The position numbers and the translations under genes were made by a program. From Clostridia bacterium (lineage in GTDB: Bacteria > Bacillota > Sulfobacillia > SLMV01): a DNA stretch of 14,121 nt. The notes under the pieces were generated by a model that did no database searches, was not told the DNA's origin, and was given only the letters and a program-made list of their open reading frames with translations. Below are positions 6,841-14,121 of this stretch, in pieces (within the stretch, counting starts at the first letter, position 1; each line of letters opens with the position of its first letter). The stretch spans positions 1 to 14,121 of the forward strand of contig PWGR01000292.1 of assembly GCA_003554565.1 (NCBI GenBank), given 5' to 3'.

Positions 6841-7668
6841 GTGCCGGTCTTGCGAATTTCCGCGATTCAGATGAATGTGCGCACCGGCGACGTGCAGGAG
6901 AACATCGAGGCGGCGCTCGAGGGTATCGAGGGGGCCGCCTCAGACGGTGCCCGGGTTGCTGTGCTTCCGGAACTGTGGACTGCAGGGTATGTGTGGCTTG
7001 CAGGTGCCGACTACACGGGCCCCCGGGAGGCACTCGAGGTGGCCGAAAGCTTCGCTGACAGTAGTGCCCTTTTTGCCATGCGGGAGGCTGCGCGCCAGTA
7101 CGAGATGTGGCTGGTGGCCGGCTCGCTTCCCGAGCTGCATGCAGACCGGGTGTACAACACCTCCGTGGTGATCGACCCGGCGGGCAGCATAGTTCACCGG
7201 TACCGCAAAATTCACCTCATACACCTGATGAAGGAACCGGACCACCTGGCTCCCGGGCAGGCATGCGATACACTTGCCATCGATGAGATCACCGCGGGCA
7301 TTGTAATCTGTTATGATCTGCGCTTCCCGGAGCTCATGCGCCAGCTTGCCCTGCGGGGTGCCGAGATGATCATTGTTCCAGCTCAGTGGCCTGAGCCCCG
7401 CATTGATCACTGGGTTACCCTCCTTCGCGCCCGTGCGATTGAGAATCAGTGTTTTGTTGTGGGAGCAAACCGGGTGGGTGCGGGAGGCGGCAGTAAGTTC
7501 CCCGGGGCATCAATGATCGTGGGACCCACGGGGAAGATCCTGGCCAGGGGAGGTGAAGAGCCCTGCGTCCTCAGCGCGAATCTCGAAATGGACCGCCTGC
7601 GGGAGATCCGGCAGTTTCTCCCGGTCTTTCGAGACCGGCGTCCGGAGGCCTACCGGGTGGACCGGTGA
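6841..7668 (+). CDS. Carbon-nitrogen hydrolase (nitrilase superfamily, omega-amidase-like)
   Basis: This is a cytoplasmic amidase of the nitrilase superfamily. From the GTG at 6841 (275 residues), the Glu-Lys-Cys triad is E44 (in LPELWTAGY), K123 (in YRKIHLI) and C157 (in VICYDLRFPE). GAEMIIVPAQWP and the C-terminal PVFRDRRPEAY are also family-typical. The RFPE and QWP motifs are most like the omega-amidase/Nit2 branch, which hydrolyses 2-oxoglutaramate-type omega-amides. Branch members also include deaminated-glutathione and other amidases, so the substrate is open. A TTG at 6850 gives MRISAIQMNV and is better spaced (11 bases) from AAAGGA at 6833-6838 than the GTG (2 bases); the true start may be there. 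It follows hypE by seven bases and overlaps the next gene by one to four bases, but it has no known role in hydrogenase assembly. Confidence 0.9.
   Translation: MPVLRISAIQMNVRTGDVQENIEAALEGIEGAASDGARVAVLPELWTAGYVWLAGADYTGPREALEVAESFADSSALFAMREAARQYEMWLVAGSLPELHADRVYNTSVVIDPAGSIVHRYRKIHLIHLMKEPDHLAPGQACDTLAIDEITAGIVICYDLRFPELMRQLALRGAEMIIVPAQWPEPRIDHWVTLLRARAIENQCFVVGANRVGAGGGSKFPGASMIVGPTGKILARGGEEPCVLSANLEMDRLREIRQFLPVFRDRRPEAYRVDR
7621..7638 (+). other. Perfect hairpin with a TTCG loop in the amidase gene
   Basis: CCGGTCT and AGACCGG form a perfect 7-bp stem around TTCG. It encodes part of the conserved PVFRDRR segment, so the symmetry could be accidental. The loop-closing pair is T-A, not the extra-stable C-G, and no T-run follows, so it is not an intrinsic terminator. 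Confidence 0.4.
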
Positions 7669-8150
7669 TGGTCAGCGCGTGCCTCGTTGGCGCTGCCTGC
7701 GCCTATGATGGTGGTGATCGGTTCCTGCCGGAGGTGCTGCGGGCACTGGATGGACGCTGTGTTATTCCGGCATGCCCGGAGCAGCTGGGAGGTCTTCCCA
7801 CCCCGCGTGACCCGGCTGAGATTGTCGGGGGAGAAGGGCGCGATGTTCTGCAGGGAGAGAGTGCGGTGCGTACGGGTGTGGGAAATGATGTGACAGAGGC
7901 CTTCCTGCGCGGTGCGCGCGAGGTGACCGGGTTGGCCGAGCGCCTTGACTGCACCGCTGCGGTGCTGAAGCCAAAGAGCCCCGCCTGCTCTCCCGCCCGT
8001 CTTTACGACGGAAGTTTTACGGGCCGGACCGTTCCGGGCTGCGGCGTGGCGGCGCGGGCCCTGAGTGATGTGGTGCAGGTGATCCTGACCCCGGAGGCGC
8101 TGCTGGATGGCAATGCGGGACGGGGGACAAATCAGTCCGAAGGAAGGTGA
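7668..8150 (+). CDS. DUF523/TudS-like cysteine-containing protein
   Basis: The 160-residue product opens with VSACLVGAACAYDGG (C5 and C11), the hallmark of DUF523. It continues with IPACPEQLGGLPTPR (C36), AVLKPKSPACS (C107, normally KSPSCG) and the YDGSFTGRTVPGCGV block. Characterised DUF523 members are TudS enzymes that bind an oxygen-sensitive [4Fe-4S] cluster through three cysteines and desulfurate 2-thiouracil. C11, C36 and C107 are obvious candidates, but this is inference, and not every DUF523 protein need act on thiouracil. The ATG at 7668 shares one base with the amidase stop (TGATG); a GTG at 7665 would add one residue. GGGTGG at 7655-7660 may be a weak ribosome binding site. A short Gly/Asn/Gln/Ser-rich tail follows the conserved domain. 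Confidence 0.82.
   Translation: MVSACLVGAACAYDGGDRFLPEVLRALDGRCVIPACPEQLGGLPTPRDPAEIVGGEGRDVLQGESAVRTGVGNDVTEAFLRGAREVTGLAERLDCTAAVLKPKSPACSPARLYDGSFTGRTVPGCGVAARALSDVVQVILTPEALLDGNAGRGTNQSEGR
8141..8147 (+). promoter_or_regulatory. Ribosome binding site of the TPR protein gene
   Basis: AGGAAGG lies at the end of the DUF523 gene, eight bases before the GTG at 8156. A GTG at 8147 begins on the last base of this site and so would be too close to use it, which favours 8156. Confidence 0.55.
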
Positions 8151-8155
8151 GTTCT

Positions 8156-9556
8156 GTGCATCAACCCGGCGCACCGGGCGAACAGCCGGAGATAGATCTG
8201 GACAAGCTGGTCCAGCAGTATAAAAAGGCAATCAAAAACCGGCCCGATGACGGGGGACTGCAGCATGACTTGGGGCTGGTCTACATGCAGAAGGGTGAAC
8301 CACAGAAGGCAATACCGGCGTTTCAGAAAGCCCTCCAGATGCAGCCCGACATGACGCAGGCCCGCCATTTTCTGGCTGTTGCCTACGCAGAGAAGGGGGA
8401 TATTGAGCGGGCGAAGAGCGAGTGGGAAGAGGTCATTGACGACGAACCGGATCACGGTCCGGCCCATTACTTCCTCGGATGGATATATACCGCGCGCGGC
8501 AGCTGGGACGAGGCGATCGAGTACCTGGAGCGGGCCTCGGATCTGGACCCGAAGCAGGTGCAGGTACACCACGCACTGGCAGAAGCCTACATTGGCGCCG
8601 GACGTCCAATGGATGCAGTGGGGGCCTGGAGGAAAGTGCTGGAGCAGAAACCGGATGATCTGCGAGCCAGGCACAACATAGGGGCGGCCCTTTGCGATCA
8701 GGGGCACTATGATGAGGCAATCAAGGTCTGCGAGGAGACGATCAAGATGGGCTCGGATAGCCCGATTCCCCGCGTCAATCTTGCCCTCGCCCAGCTGGCG
8801 AAAAACCGGCCGGAGAAGGCGGAGGCTCCCATGCGGGAGGCACTTCGTCTGGCGCCAGATGATCTGGATGCGCGGGTGAACATGGGCGAGATTCTGGCCC
8901 GGCAGGGGAAGCTGGACGAGGCCTGCAGGACCTGGGAGGAAGTTCTCGACCGTGATGGAGACAATCCCGATGCCCTGTTCAACCTCGGTCAGGCGGCCCG
9001 GGTACGCGGCGACCAGGAAGAAGCACTCAAACTGTGGGATCGTGCCATGGATGCCGCATCCGATCTTCCGGATGAGGTGCAGACTGCATACACAGACCAG
9101 CTCAGAGCTAACCGGACGCTGGTTCTCCTGGGTGAGGGAAGATACGATGAGGCGCTGGAGGAATGCCTGACCGCGGCAGAGAACCATCCGCAGGAACCGA
9201 TGAACTGGAACCGCGCTGCGCTCGTCTGCATGCGGTTGGGTCGCCTGAAAGACGCCGAGAAATACGTCGCGCGGGCGGAAGAAGCGGCAGGTGATGACCA
9301 TCTCGGAACGTCCTTCATCAGCGGTTGCCTGCGCCTCGCGCAGGGACAGCTGCGTGCGGGTGCCCGGCTCTGGAGACAGGTGTTGGAAGAGGAATCGGAC
9401 GCGCCCGCTGTCGTGAGGACGCAGCTGCGCGCCGTATTTCAGGCGGAGCAGCTGCAGGAGTTTGCGGAACGACTGCAGGAAGATAATCACACGGCCGAGT
9501 CAGATGCAGTTCTCGCGTTCTGCGAGGCCCTGACCGACGGGCAGGAAGGACGGTAG
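8156..9556 (+). CDS. Tetratricopeptide-repeat (TPR) protein
   Basis: The 466-residue product is almost entirely tandem 34-residue TPR units and probably serves as a protein-protein scaffold. Clear units start at about residues 33, 67, 101, 135, 169, 203, 237 and 271. Three more diverged ones start at about 312, 349 and 383, each with the usual small and aromatic positions and a closing Pro or Asp. Examples are LGLVYMQKGEPQKAIPAFQK and NIGAALCDQGHYDEAIKVCE. No signal peptide, membrane segment or enzymatic domain is visible, so it is probably cytoplasmic. The composition is highly charged and the C-terminus is glutamine/glutamate rich. The start is chosen from the AGGAAGG spacing. It sits six bases before the P-loop/Asp23 gene, which makes that protein a possible partner. 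The family is certain; the function is unknown. Confidence 0.9.
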   Translation: MHQPGAPGEQPEIDLDKLVQQYKKAIKNRPDDGGLQHDLGLVYMQKGEPQKAIPAFQKALQMQPDMTQARHFLAVAYAEKGDIERAKSEWEEVIDDEPDHGPAHYFLGWIYTARGSWDEAIEYLERASDLDPKQVQVHHALAEAYIGAGRPMDAVGAWRKVLEQKPDDLRARHNIGAALCDQGHYDEAIKVCEETIKMGSDSPIPRVNLALAQLAKNRPEKAEAPMREALRLAPDDLDARVNMGEILARQGKLDEACRTWEEVLDRDGDNPDALFNLGQAARVRGDQEEALKLWDRAMDAASDLPDEVQTAYTDQLRANRTLVLLGEGRYDEALEECLTAAENHPQEPMNWNRAALVCMRLGRLKDAEKYVARAEEAAGDDHLGTSFISGCLRLAQGQLRAGARLWRQVLEEESDAPAVVRTQLRAVFQAEQLQEFAERLQEDNHTAESDAVLAFCEALTDGQEGR

Positions 9557-9562
9557 AGACCG

Positions 9563-10414
9563 GTGGAGACGGTCGCTTTGATTGGTGCCAGCGGCACGGG
9601 TAAGAGCCAGAGGGCGGTCATCATCGCCAATGAGATGGACACCTCGTACATCATTGACGACGGCCTGTTCATCCGGGATGATCGGATAGTGGCCGGGCAA
9701 TCGGCAAAGGCGGAGGATACCAAGGTGGCTGCGGTTCGTACAGCGCTGTTTATTGAGGAAGATCACGCATCCGGGGTGCGGCGGGCCATAGAAAATGAAG
9801 AACCGGACAGAATTCTGATTCTTGCCACCTCAGAGCGCATGGTCGAGCGAATATGCCAGCAGCTGCAGCTGCCATCCCCTGGTGTGTACCTGCCCATAGA
9901 GGATGTGGTGCCGGAGGGTGAAATACGTGCAGCCCTCGATGCCCGGAGACGGTACGGTCGCCACGTGGTGCCGGTCCCCACCCTGGAGATCAAAAAAACC
10001 TTTGTCGGTCTGGTGATAAACCCGCTGCGTCTGCTGTACGGAGGGGGCAGGCTGCGTCGTTCATTGATGATTGAAAAATCGTTGGTCCGCCCGCCCTTTA
10101 CCTCCATGGGTAGGTTTTTTATCTCTGACCGGGTGATGATGCAGATCGCCGAACACTCGGTTGCGGAGTTGCCCGGGATCGTAGCGCTCAGTCCCCCGGT
10201 GATCGTTATGCACGATGGCCAGGTAAGCATATCTGTGACATGTCGGGTGCACAACGAGGTACTGTCCAGCTGTTTTCTCAACCAGGTGCAGAAAATCATT
10301 GCGAATGACGTGGTGGAGATGACATCTATAGAGGTGTCGGCGGTCAACGTATGTGTGACCGAGATTGAGACGAGACAACCGGAGGGTGACGAGGTAGCAA
10401 AAGGGAGGCGATGA
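9563..10414 (+). CDS. P-loop NTPase fused to an Asp23/Gls24-like domain
   Basis: This 283-residue protein has two parts. The N-terminus VALIGASGTGKS carries a Walker A motif (8-15), and RILILATS at about 83-90 could be the Walker B-like strand, though without an obvious acidic pair. It resembles a nucleotide-binding core, but I cannot assign a named NTPase family. The C-terminal 85 or so residues (about 184-268) match the Asp23/Gls24 (DUF322) pattern. They run from GRFFISDRVMMQIAEHSVAE through LPGIVALS and a VSISVTCRVHN strand to a final EVSAVNVCVTEIE strand. Asp23/Gls24 proteins are Gram-positive envelope-stress or alkaline-shock proteins. The middle (about 100-183) is basic and contains RRSLMIEKSLVRPPF. 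There is no membrane segment. The GTG start is 12 bases after AGGAAGGA. The stop overlaps the first possible ATG of gap, so coupling with glycolytic genes is likely. Confidence 0.8.
   Translation: METVALIGASGTGKSQRAVIIANEMDTSYIIDDGLFIRDDRIVAGQSAKAEDTKVAAVRTALFIEEDHASGVRRAIENEEPDRILILATSERMVERICQQLQLPSPGVYLPIEDVVPEGEIRAALDARRRYGRHVVPVPTLEIKKTFVGLVINPLRLLYGGGRLRRSLMIEKSLVRPPFTSMGRFFISDRVMMQIAEHSVAELPGIVALSPPVIVMHDGQVSISVTCRVHNEVLSSCFLNQVQKIIANDVVEMTSIEVSAVNVCVTEIETRQPEGDEVAKGRR
10403..10408 (+). promoter_or_regulatory. Ribosome binding site deciding the gap start
   Basis: GGGAGG is two bases before the ATG at 10411 and eight bases before the GTG at 10417. The spacing, together with the family-typical N-terminus from the GTG (MAIGVGINGFGRIGR), makes 10417 the better start. 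Confidence 0.65.
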
Positions 10415-10416
10415 TA

Positions 10417-11427
<1,011 letters not shown>

Positions 11428-11441
11428 GGACAGCGGGAACC

Positions 11442-11449
11442 GGGAGGAG
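11442..11449 (+). promoter_or_regulatory. Strong ribosome binding site of the pgk-tpi fusion
   Basis: GGGAGGAG, continuing as GGGAGGAGG, is about eight bases before the GTG at 11458. It lies in the 30-base spacer after gap, which shows no hairpin or T-run to stop transcription. Confidence 0.75.
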
Positions 11450-11457
11450 GTAGCTCT

Positions 11458-13428
11458 GTGGATTTTCTGACGGTGAAAGACGTATCGGTTGCTGGGCGGC
11501 ACGTTCTGGTGCGGGTGGACTTCAATGTTCCCCTTTCCGACGATGATGAGGTGGCTGATGACTCGAGAATTCGGGCAGCTCTGCCTACCATCGAATTTTT
11601 GCGGGATCAGGGGGCCAAGGTTATCCTGGTCTCGCACCTGGGCCGGCCTGGTGGCCGGAAAGTGCCGGACTTGACGCTGCGACCGGTGGTCGGGAGGCTG
11701 TCCGAATTGCTGGATGATGATGTCTGCCTCATTAGCGAGATCACCGGTGCGGAGGTCCGGGCGAAGATCGATGACATGCAGGCGGGAGATGTGGTGTTTC
11801 TGGAGAATATCCGCTTCCAGCCCGGGGAGACAGAAAACGACCCGCGTCTTGCCCGGCAGTTGGCGGGCCTGGCGGACATATATGTAAACGATGCCTTCGG
11901 TGCCGCCCACCGGGCGCACGCGTCCACGTATGGGGTGGCGGAGTATCTGCCCGGAGTGATGGGGCTCTTGATGGAGGAGGAGATCAGGGTCCTGACCGGC
12001 CTGCGCGATGGGCCGCGCAGGCCGTATGTAGCTATCCTGGGCGGGGCGAAGATATCGGACAAGCTCGGGGTGTGCCGCAGATTATTAAACAAGGTGGATG
12101 CATTGATATTGGGCGGTGGACTGGCCAACACCTTCTCCCTCTGCCTCGGGTATTCAGTGGGCAACAGCCTGGTGGAGGCGGAAATGATTCCCGAGGTCCG
12201 GTCGATCATTGCCGAGGCCAACCGTAAAGACGTGGACCTGTTGATGCCCCTCGATGTGGTGGTGGCCAAAAATATCGCCCCGTCAGCTGAGACCAGGGTG
12301 GTGGACATAAATGATGTATCGCCCGGCTGGAGTATTGTGGACATAGGCCCGCGCACCATTGCCCGTTACCGGGATAAGCTGCGGGAGGCGAATACGGTTT
12401 TCTGGAATGGCCCCCTGGGTATATTCGAGATCCGCGACTTCGCCCGAGGAACGGAAGAGATTGCGCGTTCCGTGGCCGCGCAGGATGAGGCCAATACCGT
12501 CATCGGTGGCGGAGAGTCGGTAGAGGCGGTAAAGAATCTCGGCATATCCGGACAGATAGATCACATATCGACGGCAGGCGGTGCTGCACTGGCTTTTCTT
12601 GCGGGCGAGGACCTGCCTGCCCTCCATGTGCTGCAGCGTGCCGAACGAGTCCGGGTTCCCTGGGTTGGCGGGAACTGGAAAATGAACACCAAGCTCAAAG
12701 AAGCACGGAAACTGGCGTGTGAGATCGTGGCGCGCTGGGACCACGCGGAACCGGAAGTTGTGCTGTTTCCCCCGCATCCCTTTGTGCAGCAGGCCACAGA
12801 GGAGGCTTCCGGTTCCGCGGTGACCATAGGTGGGCAGGACTGCCACTGGGAAGACTCCGGCGCCTATACTGGTTCGGTGTCTGCCTTAATGCTGCGCTCG
12901 GCAGGAGCGAGATATGCCCTGGTAGGCCATTCCGAATGCCGCGAGTATCTCGGGGATTACGACGAGAGAGTCAGAGATAAGCTCAGTGCCGCGGTGGATG
13001 CCGGGCTGTCGGCTGTGCTCTGTGTGGGCGAGCAGCTCAGCGATAGGGACCGGGGGCAGCATCGGCAGCGGGTGCGGGAGCAGCTGCAGATTGCCCTCGG
13101 TGAACCCGGGGACTATCCCGCCCGGAAGCTGGTCGTGGCTTACGAGCCGGTCTGGGCGATAGGTACAGGTCGCCCCGCAGGGGTGGAGGATGTGCGTGAA
13201 ATGACGTCGCTCATCCGGGAGGAACTGGAGCAGCTGCTCGGTGCCGGTGCGGCCGAACGGGTACGTATTGCTTACGGGGGGAGTGTAAACGCCGAGAATG
13301 TGGGCGAATTCATGGACCTGCCTGATGTGGACGGGGTATTGGTCGGCGGTGCGAGCCTGCGCACGAAGTCCTTTGTTGGCATATGTGCCGGTGTCCGTGA
13401 CCACGTTCTCTCCAGCGGTGAGGAGTGA
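11458..13428 (+). CDS. pgk/tpi: Bifunctional phosphoglycerate kinase-triosephosphate isomerase fusion
   Basis: One 656-residue frame encodes two glycolytic enzymes. Residues 1 to about 395 are PGK: RVDFNVPL at 19-26, SHLGRP at 59-64, VNDAFGAAHRAHAST, GGAKISDKL and FWNGPLGIFE. From about 398 the protein is TIM, with GGNWKMN at 404-410 (catalytic K408), VGHSECR (H491), AYEPVWAIGTG (E563), YGGSVN and VLVGGASL. The linker is only a few residues (QRAERVRVP), with no internal ribosome binding site or ATG start for TIM. Two invariant PGK motifs are altered: the Mg-nucleotide GGGD motif reads GGGE (E353), and STGGGA reads STAGGA (A373). HSERR in TIM reads HSECR. A PGK-TIM fusion is known from Thermotoga maritima; no frameshift is needed here. 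The GTG start follows GGGAGGAGG. The stop overlaps gpmI by one base. Confidence 0.95.
   Translation: MDFLTVKDVSVAGRHVLVRVDFNVPLSDDDEVADDSRIRAALPTIEFLRDQGAKVILVSHLGRPGGRKVPDLTLRPVVGRLSELLDDDVCLISEITGAEVRAKIDDMQAGDVVFLENIRFQPGETENDPRLARQLAGLADIYVNDAFGAAHRAHASTYGVAEYLPGVMGLLMEEEIRVLTGLRDGPRRPYVAILGGAKISDKLGVCRRLLNKVDALILGGGLANTFSLCLGYSVGNSLVEAEMIPEVRSIIAEANRKDVDLLMPLDVVVAKNIAPSAETRVVDINDVSPGWSIVDIGPRTIARYRDKLREANTVFWNGPLGIFEIRDFARGTEEIARSVAAQDEANTVIGGGESVEAVKNLGISGQIDHISTAGGAALAFLAGEDLPALHVLQRAERVRVPWVGGNWKMNTKLKEARKLACEIVARWDHAEPEVVLFPPHPFVQQATEEASGSAVTIGGQDCHWEDSGAYTGSVSALMLRSAGARYALVGHSECREYLGDYDERVRDKLSAAVDAGLSAVLCVGEQLSDRDRGQHRQRVREQLQIALGEPGDYPARKLVVAYEPVWAIGTGRPAGVEDVREMTSLIREELEQLLGAGAAERVRIAYGGSVNAENVGEFMDLPDVDGVLVGGASLRTKSFVGICAGVRDHVLSSGEE
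12001..12020 (+). other. Perfect 7-bp inverted repeat in the PGK coding region
   Basis: CTGCGCG and CGCGCAG flank a six-base loop. It lies inside the PGK domain (LRDGPRR) with no T-run after it. It is a strong potential RNA hairpin but has no evident function. Confidence 0.3.
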
Positions 13429-14121
13429 TGAACTCGCTTCCGGATGGTGCGCGGCGACCGCCGGTGACGCTGCTCATTCTGGACGGCCTGGGGCTGTCCA
13501 ATGCCTGTGAGGGTAATGCAGTTGCGGCCGCCTCCACACCGACGCTCTGTGATCTGTGGGCCAGCTATCCCCGTTCGGTACTGCGGGCCAGTGGCCGGGC
13601 GGTCGGGCTGGTACCGGGCCAGATGGGCAACTCCAATGTCGGTCATCTGCACCTGGGAGCCGGGCGGGTGGTTTTCCAGGAGGCGGTAAGGATCGACCGG
13701 GCGATTCGCGAGAGCAGGTTCTCTCGCAATGAGGTTCTGCGCGGCTCAATGGAACGTGCGACGGCCCGCGATGGCGCTGTTCACCTCATGGGGCTGGTGT
13801 CGGACGGCCTGGTGCACAGCTCACTTGAGCACTTGATGGCGCTGGTTGATCTTTCGCGTGAGTGCGGGGTGAGTCGGGTCAATGTTCACGCATTTCTTGA
13901 TGGCCGGGATGTGCCGCCGCGCAGCGCAGAGCAGTACCTGCGTGAGGTGGAGGACGAGCTGGCGAGCACGGAAGGCTATCAGGTTGCCACCGTCACCGGG
14001 CGGTACTGGGCCATGGACCGGGACGGGCGTTGGGAGCGCATTGACCGGGCTCTGGCCGCTATTCTCCGCGGTGAGGGGCACACGGCCGATACCGCACTCA
14101 GTGCTCTGCGGTGTGCCCGCC
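13428..14121 (+). CDS. gpmI: 2,3-bisphosphoglycerate-independent phosphoglycerate mutase (3' truncated)
   Basis: The frame runs 231 codons and leaves the window open. The product interconverts 3- and 2-phosphoglycerate using two manganese ions and a phosphoserine intermediate. Visible motifs are LLILDGLG (metal-binding D19), PGQMGNSNVGHLHLGAGR (catalytic S69; the usual GNSEVGH reads GNSNVGH), MGLVSDGLVHSSLEHL, NVHAFLDGRDVPPRSA, and TGRYWAMDRDGRWER. These belong to the alkaline-phosphatase-like cofactor-independent enzyme rather than the unrelated GpmA type. The ATG at 13428 shares one base with the stop of the pgk-tpi fusion (TGATG). The GAGG upstream is close (two bases), so translation is probably coupled. 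A downstream eno gene would fit the operon pattern but is outside the window. Confidence 0.97.
   Translation, partial: MNSLPDGARRPPVTLLILDGLGLSNACEGNAVAAASTPTLCDLWASYPRSVLRASGRAVGLVPGQMGNSNVGHLHLGAGRVVFQEAVRIDRAIRESRFSRNEVLRGSMERATARDGAVHLMGLVSDGLVHSSLEHLMALVDLSRECGVSRVNVHAFLDGRDVPPRSAEQYLREVEDELASTEGYQVATVTGRYWAMDRDGRWERIDRALAAILRGEGHTADTALSALRCAR

Noticed and set aside
8250..9400. Possible DNA tandem repeat or CRISPR-like array in the TPR gene
   Set aside because: The periodicity is at the protein level (34 residues); the bases differ between units and there are no identical repeats with spacers.
8132..9490. Minus-strand open frame of 452 codons opposite the TPR gene
   Set aside because: It mirrors the TPR gene; the + strand has regular 34-residue repeats and the minus product has no sensible domain.
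12001..12020. Inverted repeat in pgk as a terminator
   Set aside because: It is inside the coding region, and no run of T follows.
12650..12690. Programmed frameshift at the PGK-TIM junction giving free PGK
   Set aside because: A +1 shift would meet TGA at 12683, but there is no canonical slippery heptamer or clear stimulatory structure, and the zero frame already encodes the full fusion.

Overview
The window is a GC-rich, fully packed bacterial segment with every recognisable gene on the + strand. The spacers are at most about 30 bases and many neighbouring genes overlap. Three things suggest a Gram-positive, anaerobic, Bacillota (Clostridia-like) genome: the Asp23/Gls24-type domain, the gap-pgk-tpi-gpmI gene order, and a complete hypABFCDE set. 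This is an inference from gene content; no rRNA or species marker is present.

Region 1 (1-653) is the 3' part of an M14 succinylglutamate desuccinylase/aspartoacylase-like hydrolase. Region 2 (about 650-6833) is a complete [NiFe]-hydrogenase maturation cassette: a maturation endopeptidase, then hypA, hypB, hypF, hypC, hypD and hypE. HypF and HypE make and transfer the cyanide ligand, HypC and HypD build the Fe(CN)2CO unit, HypA and HypB insert nickel, and the peptidase trims the large subunit. No hydrogenase structural gene lies in the window.

Region 3 (6841-10414) holds four less predictable genes: a nitrilase-superfamily amidase, a DUF523/TudS-like cysteine protein, a soluble protein of about eleven TPR repeats, and a two-domain protein joining an N-terminal P-loop to a C-terminal Asp23/Gls24-like domain. 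Region 4 (10417-14121) is lower glycolysis/gluconeogenesis: GAPDH, a fused phosphoglycerate kinase-triosephosphate isomerase, and the start of a cofactor-independent phosphoglycerate mutase that runs off the window.

Spacing suggests one long transcription unit, or closely nested ones, joining hydrogenase maturation to central carbon metabolism. I see no rho-independent terminator, tRNA, rRNA, CRISPR array, insertion sequence or attachment site, and no stretch over 300 bases without a gene. The most notable points are the P-loop/Asp23 fusion, the PGK-TIM fusion with substitutions in two conserved PGK motifs, the unusual start of the maturation peptidase gene, and the C-terminal tails of HypA and HypC that are read through the starts of the next genes.
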